Shown: positions 1-5,079 of the stretch, one piece after another
Position numbering within the stretch: the stretch's first letter is position 1
How the letters are laid out: each line of letters opens with the position of its first letter
Source of the DNA: an uncultured Collinsella sp.
GTDB taxonomy: Bacteria; Actinomycetota; Coriobacteriia; Coriobacteriales; Coriobacteriaceae
Assembly: GCA_937950415.1 (NCBI GenBank)
Contig: CALFDL010000013.1
Coordinates: forward strand, 1 to 5,150
Length of the DNA stretch: 5,150 bases
Reading direction: 5' to 3'
Made by a program: the position numbers and the translations under genes
Notes under the pieces: model-generated
Database searches by the model: none
Told to the model about the DNA's origin: nothing
Seen by the model: the letters and a program-made list of their open reading frames with translations, nothing else

Positions 1-52
1 TCAGCGCTTCGGTGTAACAGGGAATTATGACGGCGGTATTCGAATAGTCCAT
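1..52 (-). CDS. Glycosyltransferase family 2, N-terminal fragment (runs off left edge)
   Basis: Only the first 17 codons are in the window. The minus-strand protein begins MDYSNTAVIIPCYTEAL. A short polar lead followed by a hydrophobic beta strand ending in IPCY is the classic opening of GT-A fold family 2 glycosyltransferases, where this strand starts the nucleotide-sugar binding domain; the usual form is VIIPCYNE, with T in place of N here. The ATG at 52-50 has a near-perfect AGGAGG site at 64-59, six bases upstream. The DXD metal-binding motif and acceptor domain lie outside, so donor and acceptor are unknown. The divergent partner operon is a polysaccharide exporter, which fits a role in making the exported glycan. 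The family call rests on a short stretch. Confidence 0.72.
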   Translation of the reverse strand, partial: MDYSNTAVIIPCYTEAL

Positions 53-85
53 GTAGGACCTCCTTTAATGACTCATCTGGTCGAA

Positions 86-114
86 AGTATACCTATCGCT
101 TGCCCCTTTGCTTA
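86..114 (-). promoter_or_regulatory. Probable promoter for the leftward glycosyltransferase gene
   Basis: On the minus strand a TATACT -10 box lies at 91-86. A weak -35-like TAAGCA (3 of 6 matches to TTGACA) lies at 114-109, giving 17 bp spacing. Transcription would begin near 79, leaving a leader of about 27 bases before the ATG at 52. The same nine bases, TATACTTTC, form the -10 region of the opposing plus-strand promoter. Called from sequence only. Confidence 0.45.
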
Positions 115-147
115 GATATGGGTTAGTTCTCCAGATTTGTTGCGGTG

Positions 148-176
148 AGTTATCGTCATCGTGGGAGGGCTATACT
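148..176 (+). promoter_or_regulatory. Probable promoter for the ABC exporter operon
   Basis: A TATACT -10 box lies at 171-176, followed by TTCT. The -35 region around 148-155 is poor (AGTTAT or TTATCG depending on spacing), so an activator or a relaxed -35 requirement is possible. Transcription would start near 183, about 30 bases before the GTG at 214. The box lies inside the longest possible reading frame (GTG at 145), which argues against that upstream start. Confidence 0.45.
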
Positions 177-200
177 TTCTACTGTTATGTTTTACGAGAC

Positions 201-206
201 AAGGAG
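201..206 (+). promoter_or_regulatory. Ribosome binding site that sets the permease start
   Basis: AAGGAG lies at 201-206, seven bases before the GTG at 214. Neither of the earlier candidates, GTG at 145 and ATG at 187, has a comparable site, and 145 is upstream of the predicted promoter. The GTG at 214 is therefore the preferred initiation codon. Confidence 0.75.
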
Positions 207-213
207 ATGGTCC

Positions 214-1059
214 GTGGCTGACAACGTAGAGAGTCAGAAAGCGGTGGCTAAACCGGCCTCTCACGCTAAAAATGATTTTGAAAAGGACAAGTTCATTCTT
301 AAGCAGCTTGTCACCAAAGATTTTAAAATCAAATATCGTCGCAGTGTTCTGGGTGTGGCATGGTCTGTGCTTAATCCGCTGTTGATGATGGTTGTTATGT
401 CGATCGTGTTCTCGACAATCTTCGCGCAAGGTCGCAATGGTTCTATTACGCCCGAAATGTATCCGCTTTACTTGATCGTCGGTAACGTGACTTTCTCTGT
501 CATGTCCGAGTCGACGAACCAAGCGCTTATGTCCATCATTTGGGCTTCCTCGCTGCTTAAGAAGGTCAAGGTGCACCGTTGGGTCTTTCCGGTGCAGAAG
601 GTGCTGTTCTCGCTCGTTAACTTCGCCTTCTCTTTGGTTGCCGTCGCCTTGGTTATGCTTTGGTTCCACGTGCTTCCCACCTGGCATTTAATTCTTCTGC
701 CGGTTTGCTTGCTCCTGCTTATGTGTTTCTGCATGGGCTTGGGCATGATGCTGTCTGCGCTGGCGGTTTTTTTCCGCGATGTTATGCACCTGTGGACCGT
801 TGTTATCACGGCCTGGATGTATCTGACGCCGATTTTCTGGACGACCGACTTCATTAGCCAGATGGCACATTGGATTCAGGTGCTCGTGGTTGTCAATCCC
901 ATGTACAACTACCTTCAGTTTATGCGCGATATTTTCCTGTTTAACACCATGCCCTCTGCGCTTACCTTTGGGCTGTGTGTTGTTTGGGCTGTTATTGCTC
1001 TTGCTATTGGCTACACCGTGTTTCATAAGACTGAGCACAAGTTTATTCTCTACATCTAA
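214..1059 (+). CDS. ABC-2 type polysaccharide export permease (Wzm/TagG/RfbA family)
   Basis: This is the membrane subunit of an ABC transporter that moves a lipid-linked polysaccharide or teichoic-acid-like polymer from the cytoplasm to the outer face of the membrane. From the GTG start the protein is 281 residues, the usual family size. An acidic/basic cytoplasmic N-terminus (1-45) leads into the family motif around LGVAWSVLNPL (46-56). About six hydrophobic segments follow, at roughly 55-73, 84-104, 132-151, 158-181, 195-210 and 253-271. Family signatures include FFRD (186-189), TPIFW (205-209) and NPMYNY...RD (228-239). The C-terminus ends in a short basic tail, HKTEHKFILYI. The partner ATPase gene begins 12 bases downstream. 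The substrate cannot be read from the permease; O-antigen-like, teichoic acid and galactan exporters are all possible. Codon use is AT-richer at third positions than glf downstream. Confidence 0.93.
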   Translation: MADNVESQKAVAKPASHAKNDFEKDKFILKQLVTKDFKIKYRRSVLGVAWSVLNPLLMMVVMSIVFSTIFAQGRNGSITPEMYPLYLIVGNVTFSVMSESTNQALMSIIWASSLLKKVKVHRWVFPVQKVLFSLVNFAFSLVAVALVMLWFHVLPTWHLILLPVCLLLLMCFCMGLGMMLSALAVFFRDVMHLWTVVITAWMYLTPIFWTTDFISQMAHWIQVLVVVNPMYNYLQFMRDIFLFNTMPSALTFGLCVVWAVIALAIGYTVFHKTEHKFILYI

Positions 1060-1071
1060 GGAGCGCTGTTC

Positions 1072-1839
1072 ATGACTGAATCTGCTATTGATTACAGCAA
1101 GCAGCCCCTTGCTGTTGAGGTCAAAGACGTCACCATGATCTTTAACATGGCGTCCGAGTCGCTTACGAACCTCAAGGAGTACTTTATTAAGCTCGCCAAG
1201 CACGAGCTGTTCTTTGAGGAGTTCCGTGCGCTTAAGCACATTTCGTTTAATGTGCATCGCGGCGAGGTCGTTGGCCTTGTTGGTACTAACGGCTCCGGTA
1301 AGTCTACGATGCTCAAGATTATTGCTGGCGTTTTGGAGCCCAGTGAGGGCGAGGTTAAGGTCCATGGCAATATTGCACCTCTGATTGAGCTCGGCGCTGG
1401 TTTCGATCCTGAGCTTACCGCGCGTGAGAATATCTATCTGAACGGTGCGCTGCTTGGATACACGAAGGAGTTTATTGACGCTAGCTTTGACGAGATTATT
1501 GAGTTCGCCGAGCTTAAAGACTTCGTTGACATGCCACTGAAGAACTTCTCTTCGGGTATGGTTGCACGCATTGCCTTTGCTATCGCTACGATTACCGAGC
1601 CCGACATCCTGATCGTCGATGAGACGCTTTCTGTTGGCGATGTCTTTTTCCAGCAGAAGTGCGAGCGCCGCATCCAGCACTTTATCGAGAGTGGCGACGT
1701 CACGGTCTTGTTCGTTTCTCACTCTATGGAGCAGGTTGAGCGCATTTGCCAGCGTGCCGTATGGATTGAGAAGGGCGACCTGCGCATGGATGGACCCGTG
1801 GACGAGGTCTGCAAGGCGTACCACGACCAGTTCAAGTAG
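1072..1839 (+). CDS. ABC polysaccharide exporter ATP-binding protein (Wzt/TagH family)
   Basis: This 255-residue ATPase powers export through the permease encoded just upstream. Walker A is GTNGSGKST (71-79), the ABC signature is the family variant FSSGM (159-163), Walker B is ILIVDE (179-184), the D-loop is SVGD (187-190), and the switch histidine is H217 in FVSHS. The segment LIELGAGFDPELTARENI (104-121) replaces the usual Q-loop glutamine region and is typical of polysaccharide and teichoic-acid exporters rather than importers. An N-terminal extension (1-50, with NLKEYFIKL) before the first core strand is also typical of this family. The protein ends soon after the core (YHDQFK), so it lacks the C-terminal carbohydrate-binding domain found in Wzt proteins that recognise a capped O-antigen. 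AAGGAG at 1058-1063 overlaps the permease TAA, eight bases before the ATG, indicating an operon with likely translational coupling. Confidence 0.95.
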   Translation: MTESAIDYSKQPLAVEVKDVTMIFNMASESLTNLKEYFIKLAKHELFFEEFRALKHISFNVHRGEVVGLVGTNGSGKSTMLKIIAGVLEPSEGEVKVHGNIAPLIELGAGFDPELTARENIYLNGALLGYTKEFIDASFDEIIEFAELKDFVDMPLKNFSSGMVARIAFAIATITEPDILIVDETLSVGDVFFQQKCERRIQHFIESGDVTVLFVSHSMEQVERICQRAVWIEKGDLRMDGPVDEVCKAYHDQFK

Positions 1840-1841
1840 GT

Positions 1842-1847
1842 TATAAT
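1842..1847 (+). promoter_or_regulatory. Consensus -10 box, probable tRNA-Arg promoter
   Basis: A perfect TATAAT sits three bases after the ATPase stop codon (TAG at 1837-1839). Its -35 would fall inside the last codons of that gene, near 1818-1825, and no good TTGACA match is present there. Transcription would start near 1854, about 40 bases before the mature tRNA. There is no terminator between the ABC operon and the tRNA, so read-through transcripts may also carry it. Confidence 0.5.
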
Positions 1848-1893
1848 TTATTAGCCGTGTGAACTTGTACCCGCTTGGACGCGCGGCTTCAAT

Positions 1894-1970
1894 GCTCCAT
1901 TAGCTCAGTTGGATAGAGCAGGGGACTTCTAATCCCAAGGTCGACGGTTCGAATCCGCCATGGAGCACCA
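1894..1970 (+). tRNA. tRNA-Arg, anticodon TCT, CCA encoded
   Basis: The 77-base sequence folds as a cloverleaf. The acceptor stem GCTCCAT/ATGGAGC has seven perfect pairs, the D stem GCTC/GAGC has four, the anticodon loop CTTCTAA carries TCT at 1928-1930, and the T loop is TTCGAAT. A discriminator A and a genomic CCA close the 3' end. TCT reads AGA (and probably AGG) arginine codons. Two stem positions are not canonical pairs: G27 opposite A43 at the top of the anticodon stem (1921/1937), and A50 opposite C64 in the T stem (1944/1958). All invariant positions checked (T8, G18, G19, T54, T55, C56, A58) are present. It has a -10 box upstream and a terminator 12 bases downstream. Confidence 0.93.
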
Positions 1971-1982
1971 ATAGAGTTTTTT

Positions 1983-2016
1983 AAGACCCGGTTATTGTGC
2001 CGGGTCTTTGCTTTTT
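1983..2016 (+). terminator. Intrinsic terminator behind tRNA-Arg
   Basis: AAGACCCGG (1983-1991) pairs perfectly with CCGGGTCTT (2000-2008) around an 8-base loop, followed by TGCTTTTT. The nine-pair GC-centred stem with a trailing T run only on the plus strand makes this a rightward terminator. It would end both the tRNA transcript and any read-through from the ABC exporter operon. Confidence 0.88.
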
Positions 2017-2050
2017 GGGGCGCGTGCGCATGCAGTGTTCCCTCAACAAT

Positions 2051-2081
2051 AAGTCCGATGCAGCGATGCTGCACCGGACTT
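2051..2081 (-). terminator. Long hairpin, probable terminator downstream of glf
   Basis: AAGTCCG (2051-2057) and TGCAGC (2059-2064) mirror GCTGCA (2068-2073) and CGGACTT (2075-2081) around a three-base loop. The single odd position (2058/2074) is an A-C mismatch in plus-strand RNA but a G-U pair in minus-strand RNA, so the full 14-pair stem forms only on the strand that transcribes glf. It starts 42 bases after the glf stop codon. The tail is ATTGTTG, only modestly T-rich, so termination may be partial. No gene is seen between here and the tRNA terminator. Confidence 0.6.
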
Positions 2082-2123
2082 TCTACATCCCAGAATGGCT
2101 ATCAGTCTTTAGCTGTTGGGCTT

Positions 2124-3248
2124 TTACGCCTCAGTCGGCTCCACGCCCAGCTCGTTGCGGACGAGCTCGAAGGCGGCGGCGATGGCCTTGTCCATGTCGT
2201 AGTACTTGTAGCCGCCCAGGCGTCCGGCGAAGATCACGTCGCCCTCCTGCGCCGCCAGCTCCTCGTACTGCCTGTACAGGGCCTCGTTCTTGGCGTCGTT
2301 GATGGGGTAGTAGGGATCGTCGCCGGGCTTCCAGTCCGCCGGGTACTCGCGCGTGATGACGGTCTTCTCCTGCGTGCCGAACTCGAAGTGCTTGTGCTCG
2401 ATGATGCGGGTATAGGGGACCTCGCGCTCGGTGTAGTTGACCACGGCCACGCCCTGGTGGTCCTGCTCGTCGAGCGTCTCGGTCTCGAAGCGCAGGCTGC
2501 GGTACTCGAGCGTGCCCAGCCTGAAGTCGTAGAACGCGTCGATGGGGCCGCAGTAGATCGTCTTGGCGGCGATATCGGGCTCGCCGGCGGCCAGCTCCTT
2601 GTACTCCACGCCGCAGCGCACCTCGACGCCCTCGAGCATGTTGGCGACCATCTTGGTGTAGCCGCCCATGGGGATGCCCTGGTAGCGGTCGTTGAAGTAG
2701 TTGTTGTCGTAGGTGAAGCGGCAGGGGAGGCGCTTGATGATGCTCGCGGGCAGCTCCTTGCAATCGCGGCCCCACTGCTTCTCGGTGTAGCCCTTCACGA
2801 GCGTCTCGAAGATGTCGCGGCCGACGAGCGATAGCGCCTGCTCCTCGAGGTTTGCCGGCTCGCCGATGTTCTCGGCGGCCACCTGCTCGGCGATCTTGGC
2901 CTTGGCGTCGGCCGGCGTGACGACGCCCGGCCACATCTTGGCGAAGGTGTTCATGTTGAAGGGCATGTTGTACATCCTGCCGTGGAAGTTGGCGACCGGC
3001 GAGTTGACGTAGTTGTTGAACTCGGCGAAGCGGTTGACGTAGTCCCAGACGTCCCTCATGGAGGTGTGGAAGATGTGCGCGCCGTAGCGGTGGACCTGGA
3101 TGCCCTCGACGTCCTCGGTGTAGATGTTGCCGGCGATGTGGTCGCGGCGGTCGATGACCAGGACCGACTTGCCGGCGCGCTTGGCGGCGTTGGCGAAGAC
3201 GGCGCCAGAGAGGCCGGCGCCGACGACGAGGTAATCGTACTGGGACAT
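2124..3248 (-). CDS. glf: UDP-galactopyranose mutase
   Basis: This FAD enzyme interconverts UDP-galactopyranose and UDP-galactofuranose in the cytoplasm, supplying the Galf donor for cell-surface glycans. The protein is 374 residues, full length for bacterial forms. It opens with the Rossmann FAD motif VVGAGLSGAVFA (8-19) and the acidic end of the second strand, IDRR (32-35). RYGAHIFHT (54-62) is the conserved stretch behind the flavin. GYTEKQWGR (153-161) carries the active-site Tyr and Trp, followed by R173 and Y184 in the mobile-loop region. R281 lies at the position of the second substrate-diphosphate arginine. GRLGGYKYYDMD (342-353) is the C-terminal flavin and substrate motif. AAAGGAG at 3262-3256 precedes the ATG by seven bases. 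Third codon positions are almost all G or C, in contrast to the exporter genes. The gene is last in a minus-strand series after aroQ and convergent with the exporter operon. Confidence 0.97.
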   Translation of the reverse strand: MSQYDYLVVGAGLSGAVFANAAKRAGKSVLVIDRRDHIAGNIYTEDVEGIQVHRYGAHIFHTSMRDVWDYVNRFAEFNNYVNSPVANFHGRMYNMPFNMNTFAKMWPGVVTPADAKAKIAEQVAAENIGEPANLEEQALSLVGRDIFETLVKGYTEKQWGRDCKELPASIIKRLPCRFTYDNNYFNDRYQGIPMGGYTKMVANMLEGVEVRCGVEYKELAAGEPDIAAKTIYCGPIDAFYDFRLGTLEYRSLRFETETLDEQDHQGVAVVNYTEREVPYTRIIEHKHFEFGTQEKTVITREYPADWKPGDDPYYPINDAKNEALYRQYEELAAQEGDVIFAGRLGGYKYYDMDKAIAAAFELVRNELGVEPTEA

Positions 3249-3292
3249 GGATATGCTCCTTTGTATGTCGATTGGACAGTTACTTTAGTTTA

Positions 3293-3321
3293 GGGACAAA
3301 CATATCTAATGTCTTTGTCCC
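3293..3321 (-). repeat. Inverted repeat between aroQ and glf
   Basis: GGGACAAA (3293-3300) pairs perfectly with TTTGTCCC (3314-3321). The stem continues with CAT (3301-3303) to ATG (3309-3311) past a two-base bulge, leaving a 5-base loop. It begins five bases after the aroQ stop codon. In the direction of transcription it is followed by TAAACTAAAG rather than a T run, so it is not a textbook intrinsic terminator. It may be a weak terminator, an mRNA 3'-end stabiliser or a dispersed intergenic repeat. No convincing separate glf promoter was found in the 77-base gap. Confidence 0.6.
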
Positions 3322-3326
3322 AGGGA

Positions 3327-3764
3327 TTAGTGTAGCAGATGCTCTTTCAACAGCTCCAACGCGTGGGCGTAGCCTTGGAGGCCCTCGCCGGTGATGGTGG
3401 CGAAGCAGGCCAGGCGGGCGTAGCTTACCTGGCGGAAGTCCTCGCGTGTTTCGACGGCGCTGATATGGACCTCCACAGCCGGGATGGCGACGGCCTTGAG
3501 TGCGTCGAGGATCGCGACGCTCGTGTGCGTGTAGGCCGCCGGGTTGATGACGATGCCGTCGACCTTGCCGTAGGCCTCCTGGATCTTGTCGACGATGCTG
3601 CCCTCGTGGTTGGACTGGAAAACCTCGACCTCGTCGAAGCCCTGTGCAGCACCAGCTTCCTGGCAGATCTGCACTAAGCGGTCGTAGTTGTCGCTGCCAT
3701 AGATGCCCGGCTCGCGAATGCCAAGCATGTTGAGGTTGGGACCATTGATGACGAGTGCTTTCAT
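3327..3764 (-). CDS. aroQ: Type II 3-dehydroquinate dehydratase
   Basis: This enzyme catalyses the third step of the shikimate pathway, dehydrating 3-dehydroquinate to 3-dehydroshikimate. From the ATG at 3764 it is 145 residues, the normal size of the small dodecameric type II class. Family landmarks are GPNLNMLG (8-15), R17, Y22 (the active-site tyrosine, in EPGIYG), FQSNHEG (49-55), INPAAYTHTS (73-82, with N74 and H80), and VEVHIS (97-102) with the catalytic histidine H100. REDFR (107-111) supplies the conserved arginine R111. The usual HLSN or HISN motif reads HISA here, so the conserved Asn is Ala. The frame stays open upstream to 3959, but that part overlaps the aroE-aroK gene and a hairpin. 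The start is set by AAAGGAA at 3777-3771 and by the family N-terminus. It sits between aroE-aroK and glf on the same strand. Confidence 0.96.
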   Translation of the reverse strand: MKALVINGPNLNMLGIREPGIYGSDNYDRLVQICQEAGAAQGFDEVEVFQSNHEGSIVDKIQEAYGKVDGIVINPAAYTHTSVAILDALKAVAIPAVEVHISAVETREDFRQVSYARLACFATITGEGLQGYAHALELLKEHLLH

Positions 3765-3770
3765 GGTTGC

Positions 3771-3777
3771 TTCCTTT
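3771..3777 (-). promoter_or_regulatory. Ribosome binding site that sets the aroQ start
   Basis: Minus-strand AAAGGAA at 3777-3771 lies six bases before the ATG at 3764-3762. It lies nine bases beyond the end of the large inverted repeat at 3786-3826, so the site stays single-stranded when that hairpin folds. Confidence 0.7.
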
Positions 3778-3785
3778 GCGGTTGG

Positions 3786-3826
3786 AAAACCACCACAAAG
3801 GTGCCTGTCCCCTTTGTGGTGGTTTT
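3786..3826 (-). terminator. 16-bp perfect hairpin with T tail between aroE-aroK and aroQ
   Basis: AAAACCACCACAAAGG (3786-3801) and its exact complement CCTTTGTGGTGGTTTT (3811-3826) flank a 9-base loop, TGCCTGTCC. The structure begins two bases after the aroE-aroK stop. Because the arms carry A4 and T4 ends, it resembles a bidirectional intrinsic terminator. However, aroQ begins only 22 bases further on, with no promoter visible between, so read-through, processing or attenuation at this point is likely. The symmetric arms and the GGTGCCTGTCCCC core also suggest a small dispersed intergenic repeat. Confidence 0.7.
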
Positions 3827-3828
3827 GG

Positions 3829-5079
3829 TTAGAGAGCGGGTGGGAGGGTGTCGAGGAGGGCTTGGGCGGTGTTGGTGGCGCAGTCGCGTGAGTCGATAAT
3901 GCAGTCGGCCCAGGCGCAGTAGCGCGGCATACGCTGCTCGGCCAGCTTGTCGATGCCATCGCGGGCGGTGATGGGGCGGCCCTTGTGGGCGAGCTCGTCG
4001 AGCTTGCGGTTGAGCATCACAATCTGGCTGTTCTGGTGCAGCAGCGGATAGTTCTCGTCGCGCGTTACCACGCCGCCGCCGGTGGAAAGCACCAGGCCGC
4101 TGCGCTTGGAGATGTCGGCCAGGGCCGCCGTCTCCTGCTCGCGGAAGGCCGCCTCGCCGCGCTCGACGATATAGTCGGCACAGGGCATGCCGAGGCGTTC
4201 CTCGAGGGCGCGGTCCAGGTCGATGTGCTCGCGACCCGTCAGCATTGCGATCTGCTCGCCCACGCGGGTTTTGCCCGAACCCGGCATGCCGATCAGCGCG
4301 ATGTTCTGTTCGCGACGTGACAAGCGCTCCGTTACGTCCAGGATGCGCTCGCGCGGGGTGACCTGGCCGGTATAGCGCTCGACGGCCTGTGCCGCTTGGG
4401 CAACGAGCATCAGCAGGCCGCCGATGCAGGGGATGCCGCGGCGCTCAGCCTCGAGCATCAGACCCGTGCGGGCGGGGTTGTAGACGATGTCGATGACGCC
4501 CTCGAGTGCATCGAGGCCTTCGAGCGTGCAGGGAGCGTCGGGGCAGTGGGGGAACATGCCGGCAGGCGTGCAGTTGACAAGCAACGCGGCATCTGACTGC
4601 AGTGCGAGGTTACCGTAGTTGACCTCGCTTGTGCGGCCCACGGGCACCACGGTGGCGCCAAGGTCACCGAGCACCATGCTGGCCGTGGTGCCGGCACCAC
4701 CGGTGGCACCGAGCACAAGGACCTTCTTGTCGGTAACCTCTACACCCAGCTCCTCGACCAGGCACCGAAAACCAAAGTAGTCGTTGTTGTCGCCGCGCAG
4801 GCGACCGTCAGGTAGGCGTGTGATGGTGTTGACGTTGCCCATGCGCTCGGCCAGGGGACTTAACTCGTCCAGGTAGTCCATGACGGCGCGCTTGTAGGGG
4901 ATGGTCACGTTGGTGCCCTCCCATTCGTCGCCGGTCATAAAGGCCTCAAGATCCTCGGGCTCGCGCTCAAATCGTACGTACTCAAGCCCAGCGAGCTCCT
5001 TGTAGATGGTCGGGGTGTAGCTGTGGCCCAGCACGCGGCCCAGGACGCCGTAGGGGCGGGTTGCGGCGGTATCGGTCAT
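3829..5079 (-). CDS. aroE-aroK: Bifunctional shikimate dehydrogenase / shikimate kinase (AroE-AroK fusion)
   Basis: One 416-residue protein carries two successive shikimate-pathway steps: NADPH-dependent reduction of 3-dehydroshikimate to shikimate, then ATP-dependent 3-phosphorylation. The AroE part (about 1-245) has the substrate loop LGHSYTP (17-23), NVTIPYK with catalytic K63, GNVNT (81-85), DNNDYFG (97-103) with catalytic D100, the dinucleotide loop GATGGAG (124-130), NCTPAGMFP (169-177) and DIVYNP (197-202). The usual NRT cofactor motif reads GRT (148-150). A short charged linker (about 241-257) leads to the AroK part. That has Walker A GMPGSGKT (264-271), the shikimate-binding D289 in DLDR and R313 in FREQE, STGGGVV (332-338), the lid KGRPI (366-370) and R383 near MPRY. 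Both domains keep their key residues, so both activities are expected. The ATG follows the upstream stop codon with no gap. Confidence 0.96.
   Translation of the reverse strand: MTDTAATRPYGVLGRVLGHSYTPTIYKELAGLEYVRFEREPEDLEAFMTGDEWEGTNVTIPYKRAVMDYLDELSPLAERMGNVNTITRLPDGRLRGDNNDYFGFRCLVEELGVEVTDKKVLVLGATGGAGTTASMVLGDLGATVVPVGRTSEVNYGNLALQSDAALLVNCTPAGMFPHCPDAPCTLEGLDALEGVIDIVYNPARTGLMLEAERRGIPCIGGLLMLVAQAAQAVERYTGQVTPRERILDVTERLSRREQNIALIGMPGSGKTRVGEQIAMLTGREHIDLDRALEERLGMPCADYIVERGEAAFREQETAALADISKRSGLVLSTGGGVVTRDENYPLLHQNSQIVMLNRKLDELAHKGRPITARDGIDKLAEQRMPRYCAWADCIIDSRDCATNTAQALLDTLPPAL

Noticed and set aside
145..213. N-terminal extension of the permease from GTG at 145
   Set aside because: It contains the likely -10 box at 171-176 and lacks a ribosome binding site, whereas GTG at 214 has AAGGAG seven bases upstream.
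688..1824. 378-codon minus-strand frame opposite the exporter genes
   Set aside because: It is the antisense of two clear ABC transporter genes, with no family features of its own and a composition that follows from the sense codons.
1853..1888. Possible leader hairpin AGCCGTG/CGCGGCT before the tRNA
   Set aside because: Seven pairs including a G-U with a 22-base loop and no T tail are too weak to call a terminator or regulatory structure.
1894..1970. tRNA gene as an integration site for a mobile element
   Set aside because: No second copy of the tRNA 3' end and no integrase gene are present in the window.
1889..2074. Minus-strand 61-codon frame ending in RSPLLYPTELMEH
   Set aside because: Its C-terminal half is the antisense translation of the tRNA-Arg gene, a well-known source of falsely annotated small proteins; the rest crosses the terminator and it has no ribosome binding site.
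1995..2834. 279-codon plus-strand frame opposite glf, rich in V, L, A, G and D
   Set aside because: It is a GC-bias shadow of glf, begins inside the tRNA terminator, and the repetitive VV/LV/GVVDG composition is typical of antisense reading of GC-ending codons.
2131..2934. 267-codon minus-strand frame rich in R, G and A within glf
   Set aside because: It is an out-of-frame reading of glf, whose own frame carries all mutase motifs.
3765..3959. Upstream extension of the aroQ frame
   Set aside because: It overlaps the aroE-aroK coding end and the 16-bp hairpin, is low-complexity in translation, and the conserved dehydroquinase N-terminus begins exactly at the ATG at 3764.
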